Shown here piece after piece: positions 18,637-26,702 of a stretch of 64,000 bases of DNA. The position numbers and the translations under genes were made by a program. Origin of the DNA: Xanthomonas sontii (GTDB lineage Bacteria > Pseudomonadota > Gammaproteobacteria > Xanthomonadales > Xanthomonadaceae); assembly GCF_040529055.1 (NCBI RefSeq), contig NZ_CP132342.1, forward strand, positions 2,788,001 to 2,852,000. Direction: 5' to 3'. The notes under the pieces were generated by a model. That model was given only the letters and a program-made list of their open reading frames with translations. It had not been told where the DNA came from and ran no database searches. Every line of letters starts with the position of its first letter. Position 1 is the first letter of the stretch.

Positions 18637-19565
18637 TGGACAAGCGGATGTGGACGGCAGCGCTGCTGGCGGCGCTCGTCGCCTTGGGTGGTTGCGGCAA
18701 GCAGGCGCCGGCACCGGCCGCGCCGAAGGCGATGGACGCACGGTTCGTTGCGGACGAACAAGCCTGGCGTGCGCAGCGCCAGCGCGAACTGCAGGCGCCG
18801 GACGGCTGGACCAGCCTGGTCGGCCTGCACTGGCTGGAATTGAAGGAGCACTACATCGGCAGCGGCCCGGACAGCGGCATCCGCCTGGCGGTGGGGCCGG
18901 CGAGGATGGCGCTGGTGTCGCAGGCGCAGCGCGAGGTGTACCTGACCCCCGAGCGCGGCGCCGCCCTCAGCGTCGCCGGCGCGCCGGTGCAGGGGCGGAT
19001 CCGCGTGTACAGCGACCACGATCCGCAGCCAACGGTGATCGACTTCGACGACGGCAAGGGCAAGCTCAGCCTGATCGAACGTGGCGGTCGTTATGCGCTG
19101 CGGGTCAAGCACGCCGATGCGCCGACCCGGCTCGGTTTCGCAGGCGTGCCGTACTGGCCGCTGGCCGAATCCTGGCGCGTGCGCGGGCGTTTCGTGCCCA
19201 ATCCACCGGGCACGACCCTGCCCATCGTCGACATCATCGGCGTCACCACGCCATCGCCGAATCCCGGTGCGCTGGAGTTCGAGCGCGGCGGCAAGCGCTA
19301 CCGCCTGCAGGCGATCGGCGAACCCGGCCAGCCGCTGTTCGTGGTGTTCGCCGACCGCACCAGCGGTCACGGCAGCTACCCCGCCGGGCGCTTCCTGGAC
19401 GTGGACCCGCCCGCGGCCGACGGCAGCGTGGTGCTGGATTTCAACCGCGCCTACGACCCGCCGTGCGCGTTCACCCCGTTTGCCACCTGTCCGTTGCCGC
19501 CGCCGGAGAACCGCCTCGACCTGGCGGTGGATGCCGGCGAGAAGGCCTACGCCGCCGCCCATTGA
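18636..19565 (+). CDS. DUF1684 lipoprotein
   Basis: Predicted 309-residue lipoprotein; lipobox LGGC places the lipidated Cys at 20. The body matches DUF1684: WRAQRQRELQAPDGWTSLVGLHWL near the start, LGFAGVPYWPLAESWRVRGRF in the middle, and the C-terminal block SYPAGRFLDVD, LDFNRAYDPPCAFTPFATCPLPPPENRL. Members are found across bacteria without a defined reaction. The start overlaps the mutL stop by one base (TGATG), so it is translated from the mutL message. Role unknown. Confidence 0.85.
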   Translation: MDKRMWTAALLAALVALGGCGKQAPAPAAPKAMDARFVADEQAWRAQRQRELQAPDGWTSLVGLHWLELKEHYIGSGPDSGIRLAVGPARMALVSQAQREVYLTPERGAALSVAGAPVQGRIRVYSDHDPQPTVIDFDDGKGKLSLIERGGRYALRVKHADAPTRLGFAGVPYWPLAESWRVRGRFVPNPPGTTLPIVDIIGVTTPSPNPGALEFERGGKRYRLQAIGEPGQPLFVVFADRTSGHGSYPAGRFLDVDPPAADGSVVLDFNRAYDPPCAFTPFATCPLPPPENRLDLAVDAGEKAYAAAH

Positions 19566-19578
19566 CCCGAGGATGCCG

Positions 19579-20559
19579 ATGACCCCGTTCCCGCGCCTGT
19601 TGCGCCGCCTGCTGCTGGGCCTGTCGCTGTGCCTGGTGCTGCCGGCACTGGCCCGCACGCCGCCGCCGGTGGCCGCGACGCCTGTCGCGCCCGTCGCCGC
19701 AGCGCCCACGGTGGTGCCGCCCACGCCGCTGTTGTGGAAGGTCAGCGGCCCGCGCGGCACGCTGTACCTGCTGGGCTCGTTCCACATGCTCAAGGCCGAC
19801 GACTATCCGCTGGCGCGCGAAGTCGATGCGGCCTACGCGGCGTCGCCGCGGTTGCTGTTCGAACTGGCGCCGAAGGACGTGGATGCGCCGCAGCTGGGTG
19901 CGCAGATGCTGCAGGCGGCGCAACGCCACGACGGCAAGCGGCTGCAGGACGATCTGGACCCGGCGACCTGGGAGCGGCTGCGCCGCTATGCCGCCGGCCA
20001 CGGCCTGCCGCTGGCGCAGATGAGCGGCTTCGAGCCGTGGTTCGTCGGCCTCAGCATCAGCATCGCCGACATGAAGGCGCAGGGCCTGGAGGCCGATGCC
20101 GGGCTGGATCGTCATTTCATGACACTGGCCTTGCAGGACGGCAAGAGTGCCGAGGGCCTGGAGACCGCGCAGGCGCAGATCGACCTGCTCGACGGCATGG
20201 ACCCGGTGGAGCAGAAGCAGATGCTGACCGAGGCGCTGGACGACGCCGAGCAGGGCGCGGCGCAGACCCTGCGCCTGCACGATGCCTGGCGCCGCGGCGA
20301 CGAGCGCCAGCTGTGGCAGGAGATCGGCGCGCAGATGAAGCGCGACTACCCGCGGCTGTACCAGCGCATCGACGTGGAGCGCAACCAGGCCTGGCTGCCG
20401 CGCCTGGAGCAGCGCCTGAAGGACGGCGGCGGCGACACCCTGGTGGTGGTGGGTGCGCTGCACCTGCTCGGGCCGGACGGCGTGGTCGATGGCCTGCGTG
20501 CGCGTGGTTACAAGGTCGAGCGGATCTGCGGGAATTGCAAGCCGGCGAAGTCGCGCTGA
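19579..20559 (+). CDS. TraB/GumN family exported protein
   Basis: Predicted 326 residues with a signal peptide (hydrophobic LLLGLSLCLVLPALA). The family pattern is clear: LLWKVSGPRGTLYLLGSFHML near the front with its Gly-Ser/Thr-x-His motif, and the C-terminal VVVGALHLLGPDGVVDGLRARGYKVERI with a second histidine. The conserved His pair suggests a metal-dependent hydrolase fold (Tiki-like), but the activity is unproven. A GAGG (19569-19572) lies six bases before the ATG at 19579 and touches the ATG at 19573, so 19579 is preferred. Last gene of the mutL cluster. Confidence 0.85.
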   Translation: MTPFPRLLRRLLLGLSLCLVLPALARTPPPVAATPVAPVAAAPTVVPPTPLLWKVSGPRGTLYLLGSFHMLKADDYPLAREVDAAYAASPRLLFELAPKDVDAPQLGAQMLQAAQRHDGKRLQDDLDPATWERLRRYAAGHGLPLAQMSGFEPWFVGLSISIADMKAQGLEADAGLDRHFMTLALQDGKSAEGLETAQAQIDLLDGMDPVEQKQMLTEALDDAEQGAAQTLRLHDAWRRGDERQLWQEIGAQMKRDYPRLYQRIDVERNQAWLPRLEQRLKDGGGDTLVVVGALHLLGPDGVVDGLRARGYKVERICGNCKPAKSR

Positions 20560-20568
20560 CACACGCCT

Positions 20569-20862
20569 GCGAGGCTTCGCCCGTACCCTCATCCGCCCCT
20601 TCGGGGCACCTTCCCCCCAAAAGGGGGCCGTGGTCCCAATGGGAGAAGGGAGAGGTTGGAGCCCCTCTCCCGCCGGGAGAGGGGTTGGGGTGAGGGTAAG
20701 GGCGCGAAGCGCTCCGTCGAATCAAATCCGCGAGGCTTCGCCCGTACCCTCATCCGCCCCTTCGGGGCACCTTCTCCCAACGGGAGAAGGGAGAAGCTGG
20801 AGCCCCTCTCCCATCGGGAGAGGGGTTGGGGTGAGGGTAGGGGCGCGAAGCGCCCCGCCGAA
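20569..20862. repeat. two tandem copies of a ~130-160 bp inverted-repeat-ended intergenic element
   Basis: Copy 1 (about 20569-20728) and copy 2 (about 20729-20862) are close relatives. Each opens with GCGAGGCTTCGCCCGTACCC, contains CCGCCCCTTCGGGGCACCTT and a CCCCTCTCCC/GGGAGAGGGG stem, and closes with GGGGTTGGGGTGAGGGTA then GGCGCGAAGCG. The ends are inverted repeats of each other, as expected for a small non-autonomous mobile or REP-like unit. They fill the convergent gap between the TraB/GumN gene and phaR. A fragment recurs at 31082-31124. Confidence 0.85.
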
Positions 20863-20881
20863 CCTCACCCGGCCGCAATCC

Positions 20882-21400
20882 TCAGCGCGGACGCGACTTC
20901 GGTGCGGCGCCCGCCGGCGGTTCGCCAGGCTTGCCGGTGCCCGCGCCAGCGGCCGGGCGGCCGAAGCCGGCGCCGAGGTTGCGCTGGAATTCCTGCCACA
21001 GCTCCAGGTTGCGCTCGGTGAGCTGGTTCATCATGGTCCACGGGGTCTGCCCCAGCAGATTGCCCATCTGCTGGCGGAACTGCTGCTGCTGGTCGAGGAA
21101 CACCTGCATGCTGCGCTCCAGATAGTTGCCCATGAAGCCCTGCAGCGAGTCGCCGTAGAAGCGGATGATCTGGCTGAGCAACTGCGTGGACAGCATCGGT
21201 TCGCCGTCCTGTTCCTGGTCGGCGATGATCTGCAGCAGCACTGCGCGGCTGAGGTCTTCGCCGGTCTTGGCGTCGCGGACTTCGAATTCCTCGCCGTCGA
21301 TGATCAGCTGGCGGACGTCTTCGATGGTGATGTAACTGGAGATCTCGGTGTCGTAGAGGCGGCGATTGGGATACTTCTTGATGATGCGAATCTCAGCCAT
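20882..21400 (-). CDS. phaR: polyhydroxyalkanoate synthesis regulator PhaR
   Basis: Predicted 172 residues. The N-terminal DNA-binding domain is unmistakable: IIKKYPNRRLYDTEISSYIT at residues 5-24, followed by DVRQLIIDGEEFEVRDAKTGEDLSR. The middle (about 75-140) is the Phe/Gln/Met-rich segment used to contact PHA granules and phasin; the tail is Gly/Pro/Ala-rich and disordered. PhaR usually represses phasin and its own gene and is released by the polymer. A TGC/GCA-rich palindrome cluster lies upstream. phaB follows a 207-base gap on the same strand, upstream in transcription. Confidence 0.95.
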   Translation of the reverse strand: MAEIRIIKKYPNRRLYDTEISSYITIEDVRQLIIDGEEFEVRDAKTGEDLSRAVLLQIIADQEQDGEPMLSTQLLSQIIRFYGDSLQGFMGNYLERSMQVFLDQQQQFRQQMGNLLGQTPWTMMNQLTERNLELWQEFQRNLGAGFGRPAAGAGTGKPGEPPAGAAPKSRPR

Positions 21401-21426
21401 GAAGCGATCGCTCTGTGACGGTAGGC

Positions 21427-21527
21427 GCGCAGCATGGCGCAGCGCAGCAGGGCTTGCAACCGCCGAAAGTACCTGAACACGCGGGTGCAGCAAAAAAATC
21501 ATGCTGCGCAGCATTCGCACCGCAGCA
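21427..21527. promoter_or_regulatory. TGC/GCA motif cluster, candidate PhaR operators
   Basis: The 130 bases upstream of phaR hold repeated GCAGCA/TGCTGC half-sites: GCGCAGCA at 21427, GCGCAGCGCAGCAG at 21437, GTGCAGCA at 21485, a perfect palindrome ATGCTGCGCAGCAT at 21501-21514, and CGCAGCA at 21521. Characterised PhaR proteins bind TGC-containing inverted repeats and repress their own gene. Autoregulation is therefore inferred from motif type and position. Confidence 0.5.
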
Positions 21528-21607
21528 AAAGTCCACAGGCCGCCGTGGCGGCCAATGCGGGATAGCGTTACCTCGCGCGAATGCCGCCGCCTGAGCGATT
21601 CAGCCGC

Positions 21608-22348
21608 TCACCACCCCATGTGGTGGCCGCCGTTGATGTCCAGGTTCGAGCCGGTGATCCACGCGGCCTCTTCGGCGACCAGGAACGCCACGGCGTAGGC
21701 GATCTCCTCCGGCTTGCCGAGGCGCCCGGTGGGGATGTCGGCGGCGATCTTGGCGCGCACTTCCTCCGGCACCGCCATCACCATGTCGGTGGCGACATAG
21801 CCGGGCGAGACCGTGTTGACGGTGATGCCGTAGCTGGCGTTCTCGCGCGCCAGGGAAATGGTGAAGCCGTGCATGCCGGCCTTGGCCGCAGCGTAGTTGG
21901 CCTGGCCGTACTGGCCCTTGAGGCCGTTGATCGAACTGATCTGGATGACCCGCCCCCAACGCTTCTGGCGCATGCCCTCGATCACCGGGCGGGTGACGTT
22001 GAACACCGAGTTGAGGTTGGTGTTGATGACTTCGTGCCATTGCTCGGCGGTCATCTTGTGGAAGGTGGTGTCGCGGGTGATGCCGGCGTTGTTGACCAGG
22101 ATCTCGACCGGGCCGAGTTGGCGTTCGACCTCACGCACCAGGGTCTGCGCGTGTTCGGGCGAGGCGACGTCGCCGGGGACGATGGCGACGTCGTGGCCAC
22201 GTTCGCGCATGCGCTGCTGCCAGGCCAGGGCCTTGGCCTGGTCGCGGTAGTTGCTGGCCACGCGGTGGCCCTGCGCGGCCAGCCGCTCGCAGATTGCGGT
22301 GCCGATGCCGCCGGTGCCGCCGGTGACCAGCGCAACGCGTGATGTCAT
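21608..22348 (-). CDS. phaB: acetoacetyl-CoA reductase (beta-ketoacyl-ACP reductase-like)
   Basis: Predicted 246-residue short-chain dehydrogenase. It has the NADPH motif TGGTGGIG (9-16), NNAG (86-89) and the catalytic Ser139-Tyr152-Lys156 set. The PhaB-type signatures NAGITRDTTFHKM, SSINGLKGQYGQANYAAAKAG and a C-terminal SNLDINGGHHM support reduction of acetoacetyl-CoA to (R)-3-hydroxybutyryl-CoA for polyester synthesis. It lies next to phaR, but no PHA synthase gene is present in the window. FabG activity cannot be excluded. Confidence 0.92.
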   Translation of the reverse strand: MTSRVALVTGGTGGIGTAICERLAAQGHRVASNYRDQAKALAWQQRMRERGHDVAIVPGDVASPEHAQTLVREVERQLGPVEILVNNAGITRDTTFHKMTAEQWHEVINTNLNSVFNVTRPVIEGMRQKRWGRVIQISSINGLKGQYGQANYAAAKAGMHGFTISLARENASYGITVNTVSPGYVATDMVMAVPEEVRAKIAADIPTGRLGKPEEIAYAVAFLVAEEAAWITGSNLDINGGHHMGW

Positions 22349-22410
22349 GGATGTCGCTCCGGATAGAAATGGTGGGAAAGGACGGCCGCGGCGCGGCCCA
22401 GGGTCCGATT

Positions 22411-23337
22411 CTAGTCAGCCTTGATGTCGCTGGGGATAGCTGGTGCGACCGGCGCCGCATCGTCCACGCGTCGGTCCTGCGCCGGCAACCGCGCCGGGTC
22501 GAAGGCGCGCAGCGCGGCGGCCAGCAGCGCCGGCACCGACCCGGCGCCGGCCAACGCTGCCGGCGGCTGGCCCAGCGTCGCCCAGGCCAGGCGCAGCGCC
22601 GGCAGCGGGTCGGCATCGTCCAGCGGCAGCGCCGCGTGCGACTTGGACAGCTTGCGGCCATCGGCGTCGAGCAGCAGCGGCAGGTGCAGGTAGCGCGGCG
22701 TGGGCAGGCCCAGCGCACGCTGCAGCAGGATCTGCCGTGGCGTGGAGTCCAGCAGGTCCGCGCCGCGCACCACGTCGGTGATGCCTTGCGCGGCATCGTC
22801 GACCACCACGGCCAGTTGGTAGGCCCAGCAGCCGTCGGCGCGCAGCAGCACCACATCGCCGACCTCGGCATGGACGTCCTGGGCCAGCCGGCCGCGCACC
22901 GCGTCGTCGAAGGCCACCACGCTGGCCGTACCGGGCGGCACGCGCAGACGGATGGCCGGCTGTGCGCGTGGCGCATCGGTGACGCAAGCGTGGTGCACGC
23001 CGCCCTGCGCCGCCAGGGCGCTGCGGCTGCAACTGCAGGGGAAGGCGAGGCCGGCCTGCAGCAGCCGCTGCAGGGCGTCGCGGTAGACCGGGTCGCGCTC
23101 GCGCTGCCGCAGCACCGGTCCGTCGGCCTCCAGGCCGCAGGCGCGCAGGCTCGCCAGTTGCCGCTCGGCGGCGCCGGGCACGCTGCGCGGGCGGTCCACG
23201 TCCTCGATGCGCAGCAGCCACTGGCCGCCGGCGTGGCGGGCGAGCAACCAACTGCCGAAGGCGGCGAGCAGCGAACCCAGGTGCAGCGGGCCGGTGGGCG
23301 AGGGCGCGAAGCGGCCGCGGTAGGGAGGCGGGGACAT
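22411..23337 (-). CDS. gluQRS: glutamyl-Q tRNA(Asp) synthetase
   Basis: Predicted 308 residues: a truncated GluRS lacking the anticodon domain. The class I motifs are present: [14 protein letters not shown] (HIGH region), and KLSKS in [27 protein letters not shown] segment with a downstream HHAC provides candidate zinc ligands. The enzyme attaches glutamate to queuosine in tRNA-Asp, which fits queG being encoded nearby. The ATG at 23337 is preferred over a TTG six bases upstream. A 16-base palindrome lies just upstream in the gap shared with divergent htpX. Confidence 0.93.
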   Translation of the reverse strand: MSPPPYRGRFAPSPTGPLHLGSLLAAFGSWLLARHAGGQWLLRIEDVDRPRSVPGAAERQLASLRACGLEADGPVLRQRERDPVYRDALQRLLQAGLAFPCSCSRSALAAQGGVHHACVTDAPRAQPAIRLRVPPGTASVVAFDDAVRGRLAQDVHAEVGDVVLLRADGCWAYQLAVVVDDAAQGITDVVRGADLLDSTPRQILLQRALGLPTPRYLHLPLLLDADGRKLSKSHAALPLDDADPLPALRLAWATLGQPPAALAGAGSVPALLAAALRAFDPARLPAQDRRVDDAAPVAPAIPSDIKAD

Positions 23338-23365
23338 GGACAAGCTGAATCCTCGGTCAGGTGCG

Positions 23366-23381
23366 CGCTTGAATTCAAGCG
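23366..23381. promoter_or_regulatory. 16-bp perfect palindrome between gluQRS and htpX
   Basis: CGCTTGAATTCAAGCG is perfectly self-complementary and lies 29 bases upstream of gluQRS and 60 bases upstream of htpX. Each half contains CTTGAA, the -35 core of heat-shock promoters, but I see no matching CCCCAT-type -10, so I list it as a candidate operator for one or both divergent genes. Confidence 0.4.
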
Positions 23382-23440
23382 GCCGACACCGCAGATTCGA
23401 GCCAATCCTTCCATTTGATCTGTGCGGAGCCCACGCTCAC

Positions 23441-24325
23441 ATGTTCAATCGTATCGTCCTGTTCCTCATCACCAACCTGGCGGTGCTGGTGCTGGCCGGC
23501 ATTGTCATGTCCGTGTTCGGGGTCAACCCCAACCAGATGGGCGGCCTGCTGGTGATGGCCGCGATCTTCGGCTTCGGCGGCTCGCTGGTGTCGCTGCTGC
23601 TGTCCAAGTTCATGGCCAAGCGCGCCACCGGTGCGCAGGTGATCACCGAGCCGCGCAACCACACCGAGCGCTGGCTGCTGCAGACCGTGCAGCGCCAGGC
23701 GCAGGCCGCCGGCATCGGCATGCCCGAGGTTGCCGTGTACGACGGTCCGGAAATCAACGCCTTCGCCACCGGCGCCAACCGCAACAATGCGCTGGTCGCC
23801 GTTTCCACCGGCCTGCTGCAGAACATGACCGAGGACGAGGCCGAGGCGGTGCTGGGCCATGAGATCAGCCACATCGCCAATGGCGACATGGTGACCATGG
23901 CATTGCTGCAGGGCGTGCTCAACACCTTCGTGATCGTATTGGCGCGCGTGGTCGGCGGCGTGGTCGACAGCTACCTGTCCGGCAACCGCGACGGCCGCCG
24001 CGGCCTGGCCTACTACGCGATCGTGATGGTGCTGGAGCTGGTGTTCGGCCTGTTCGCGACGATGATCGCGATGTGGTTCTCGCGCTACCGCGAGTTCCGC
24101 GCCGACGCCGGCGGCGCCAGCCTGGCCGGCCGCGCCAAGATGATCGCGGCGCTGCAGCGGCTGGAACTCAACCATGGCCAGAGCACCTTGCCGTCGCAGG
24201 TGCAGGCCTTCGGCATCGCCGGTGGCCTGGGCCAGGGCCTGCGCAAGCTGTTCATGAGCCACCCGCCGCTGTCCGAGCGCATCGCCACCCTGCGCGCCTC
24301 GCACGTCAACGCGACGGTGAGCTGA
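23441..24325 (+). CDS. htpX: membrane zinc metalloprotease HtpX
   Basis: Predicted 294 residues. Two N-terminal membrane helices (about 5-25 and 35-55) precede the catalytic region; the zinc motif is His140-Glu141-x2-His144 in [12 protein letters not shown], with the third ligand Glu218 in REFRADAGG. Two further hydrophobic segments (about 155-175 and 190-212) form the active-site membrane hairpins. HtpX degrades damaged inner-membrane proteins with FtsH. The ATG at 23441 begins the conserved MFNRI; upstream reading of the open frame is non-coding. Confidence 0.96.
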   Translation: MFNRIVLFLITNLAVLVLAGIVMSVFGVNPNQMGGLLVMAAIFGFGGSLVSLLLSKFMAKRATGAQVITEPRNHTERWLLQTVQRQAQAAGIGMPEVAVYDGPEINAFATGANRNNALVAVSTGLLQNMTEDEAEAVLGHEISHIANGDMVTMALLQGVLNTFVIVLARVVGGVVDSYLSGNRDGRRGLAYYAIVMVLELVFGLFATMIAMWFSRYREFRADAGGASLAGRAKMIAALQRLELNHGQSTLPSQVQAFGIAGGLGQGLRKLFMSHPPLSERIATLRASHVNATVS

Positions 24326-24347
24326 TAGTTCGCTAGATCGACATGCC

Positions 24348-24384
24348 GGCCGGCGGAGCGCAGGCTCCGCCGGCCGTTGCTTTT
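24348..24384 (+). terminator. terminator of htpX
   Basis: A perfect 12-base stem, GGCCGGCGGAGC (24348-24359) with GCTCCGCCGGCC (24364-24375), loop GCAG, followed by GTTGCTTTTG. It begins 23 bases after the htpX stop. The T-run is short but the stem is very stable. Confidence 0.75.
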
Positions 24385-24386
24385 GC

Positions 24387-24419
24387 GACTCCCCAATCCC
24401 CAATCCCGAATCGCGGCCC
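24387..24419. repeat. mini-repeat of the GACTCCCCAATCCC family
   Basis: CGACTCCCCAATCCC, CAATCCC and CGAATCGCGGCC form a short run of related 7-9 base units directly after the htpX terminator and before the fimX stop. The same units appear at 26551-26580 and 26649-26699. Confidence 0.6.
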
Positions 24420-24420
24420 C

Positions 24421-26493
24421 TCAGGCAAAATCGAACGTCATCCCCGGCGCCGCCAGGCCGACGAACTCGCCCTGCACGTAATCGACGCCGGCACTGAACA
24501 GCAGGCTCATCGAGGTGGCGTCGGAGACGAACTCGGCGATGGTGCGGATGCCGGCAGACTGCGCGCGCCCAGTGATCTCGCGGATCTTGTCCTGGTGTTC
24601 GCGGGTCTGGGTCAGGTCCTGGGTGAAGCCGCGGTCCAGCTTCAGGAACGAGGGCTGGAAGTGCGCCAGCAACTGGAACGAGTCCAGGCCGGAGCCGAAC
24701 TGTTCCAGCCCGACCTTGCAGCCCAGGGCGGTGGCGTCGGCCAGGAACTGCTGCGCGTTGCGCAGGTGGGTGAACACCTTGGCCTCCGGCGTCTGCAGCC
24801 ACAGGCGGTCGCCGGGCACGCCGTGCGTCTCCAGTTCGCGCCGGATCAGGTCGACCATCTGCGTGTCGGCGAAGGCTTCCGGGCTGACCTTGACCAGCAG
24901 GCTGGTGGCGTGGCCGGCGCGCTGGCGTTCGCCGATGACGGCGATCGCACGCGCGACCACCCAACGGTCGATCTCGGCAGTCAGGCCATGCTCGGCGGCG
25001 ATGCCGAGGAAGGTCGACGGGCCGATCAGTTCGTCGTTGCGCTCCAGGCGCAGGTAGGCCTCGTACAGCTCGTGCTGGTCGCCCTGCAGGTTCAGCACCG
25101 GCTGGTAGTGCAGCAGGAAGCCGTCGCCGGCCAGGGCCTCGCGCAGGTGCTGCACCCAGCGCTGCACGCGCTCTTCCTCGAGTCGGTCGGCCGCGCCCGG
25201 GTCGAAGATCTTGCAGGCGTTACCGCCCAGTTCGACGGTCGCCTGCACGTTCTCGCTGGCGCGGGCCAGGACCTGGCCGACGCTGGCGATCTTCTCGCCG
25301 ATCTGCACGCCGCCGATGCTGACGGTGACCGTGGCCGAGCGCTCGCCGACGCTGAACACCTGGCTGGCGTAGGCCTGCAGCAGGCGCTCGGCCAGCGCCG
25401 CGGTGCGTGCGTAGTCGCCTTCCAGCAGCAGCGCGAAGTTGTGCTCGCCGAAGCGCGCCGCCTGCACGTCGCCGTCGATGGCCGCGGCCAGGTGCTGGGC
25501 CAATGCGGCGACCAGCGCATCGGCCGAATCCAGGCCGATGTCGGCCAACAGGCGCGCGTAATGATCCGGCTCGACCAGCAGGAAGCCGTACTGGCCCTCG
25601 CCGCGGCCGACCTGGGCCACCGCGGTTTCCAGCGCCAGCATGAAGGTCGGGCGGTTGAGCAGACCGGTGACCTGGTCGCGCTGGCGCAGGTCCTCGACCT
25701 CGCGCGCCAGTTCCGGGTCGAACTCCTCGCGGCGGCGGAACACCACCTGCACGCAGGCCTCGCCCTCGTAGCTGGCGGTGGCGAATTCCATCGTCGCCGG
25801 AAAGCTGTCGCCTTCCAGGGTGCGCGCGTCCACCTGGTACTGCGCCGGCGGCGGCTCGCCCTTGCTTAGCGACTTCAGCAACTGCTTGAAACCTTCCACG
25901 TGTTGCGGGGCGACCATGTCCAGCAGCGACACGCCTTCGACGTCGTCGAACGACTCGAACCCGAACATCTCCATGTAGGCGTCGTTGGCGCGGATGTGCA
26001 TGCCCTCGTGGATGTAGGCGATCGGATCGCGCGAGGAGGCGATCAGCGCGTCGCAGCGGCGCTCGGTCTCGCGCATCTGCGCCTCGATCCGGCGCAGGCC
26101 GCGCCGCGCCTGCAGGTCGGCCCAGGTGGTGCGGACCACGGCCAGCAAGTGCTCGGGCCGCTGCCGCAGCGCGATCGCGCGCGCGCCGCCGGCCACGGCC
26201 TCCAGCCATTCCTGTTCGTCGATGCGCTCGGCCAGCACGATGACCGGGATGTCCTTGCCGCTGGCGGCGACCCGTTGCAGCACCTGCGGCAGCGGGATCG
26301 ACTGCGCCTGCGCGCTGAGCACCAGGTCGATCGGCTGTGCGGTCAGCATCGCCGACAACTCCTCGGCGTGCTGCGGCCGCGACGGGCGCACCGCGATGCC
26401 GCTGTTGCGCAGGCTGCTGACGATCGCCTCGGCGTCTTCGCCGCTGTCGTCGACGATCATCAGGCGGAGGGTGATGTCTTTGCCTGTGTGCAT
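24421..26493 (-). CDS. fimX: FimX-type degenerate GGDEF/EAL c-di-GMP receptor for type IV pili
   Basis: Predicted 690 residues, the length of Xanthomonas FimX. Domains: REC-like (about 10-130, LMIVDDSGED), PAS (about 145-255), GGDEF (about 270-430) and EAL (about 440-690). Both catalytic sites are degraded: the GGDEF position reads GEHNF (349-353), EAL reads EAY (478-480) and the DDFGTG loop reads EQFGSG (597-602). In FimX such an EAL domain binds c-di-GMP without cutting it and, with a PilZ protein and PilB, controls pilus assembly and twitching. Here this is inferred from homology. A GGGAGG ribosome site precedes the ATG at 26493. Confidence 0.92.
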   Translation of the reverse strand: MHTGKDITLRLMIVDDSGEDAEAIVSSLRNSGIAVRPSRPQHAEELSAMLTAQPIDLVLSAQAQSIPLPQVLQRVAASGKDIPVIVLAERIDEQEWLEAVAGGARAIALRQRPEHLLAVVRTTWADLQARRGLRRIEAQMRETERRCDALIASSRDPIAYIHEGMHIRANDAYMEMFGFESFDDVEGVSLLDMVAPQHVEGFKQLLKSLSKGEPPPAQYQVDARTLEGDSFPATMEFATASYEGEACVQVVFRRREEFDPELAREVEDLRQRDQVTGLLNRPTFMLALETAVAQVGRGEGQYGFLLVEPDHYARLLADIGLDSADALVAALAQHLAAAIDGDVQAARFGEHNFALLLEGDYARTAALAERLLQAYASQVFSVGERSATVTVSIGGVQIGEKIASVGQVLARASENVQATVELGGNACKIFDPGAADRLEEERVQRWVQHLREALAGDGFLLHYQPVLNLQGDQHELYEAYLRLERNDELIGPSTFLGIAAEHGLTAEIDRWVVARAIAVIGERQRAGHATSLLVKVSPEAFADTQMVDLIRRELETHGVPGDRLWLQTPEAKVFTHLRNAQQFLADATALGCKVGLEQFGSGLDSFQLLAHFQPSFLKLDRGFTQDLTQTREHQDKIREITGRAQSAGIRTIAEFVSDATSMSLLFSAGVDYVQGEFVGLAAPGMTFDFA

Positions 26494-26550
26494 GAAGCCT
26501 CCCGGGGACGGGGTTTAATACACGATGGCCGCTGTCGCGTCCATGTTGTT

Positions 26551-26699
26551 CGGGAATGGGGAATCGGGAATGGGGAGTCGCAAGAGCGGGCTGTCGTGTC
26601 TGAACGTTCGCGCTCGGACCGGGACGCGCGCGCAACAAGCGGTGTTTCGAGTCCCGATTCCCGATTCCCGATTCCCCATTCCCCATTCCCCATTCCCCG
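26551..26699. repeat. inverted mini-repeat arrays flanking a ~70 bp core
   Basis: The left arm (26551-26580) reads CGGGAATGGGGAATCGGG then AATGGGGAGTCG. The right arm (26649-26699) is its reverse complement, expanded: GAGTCCCGATTCCCGATTCC followed by several CATTCCC units. The seven-base units GGGAATC and GGGAATG alternate in each arm, so copy number can vary by slippage. They fill the gap between fimX and the BaiN gene. The same architecture with different units lies at 40545-40654. Confidence 0.75.
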
Positions 26700-26702
26700 C
26701 CG

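Noticed and set aside
23366..23440. Sigma-32 promoter for htpX
   Set aside because: CTTGAA is present, but I found no CCCCAT-type -10 at the right spacing, so it is listed only as a palindrome.
26649..26699. CRISPR-like array in the repeated GATTCCC/CATTCCC units
   Set aside because: Units are seven bases with no spacers, and no cas genes are present.
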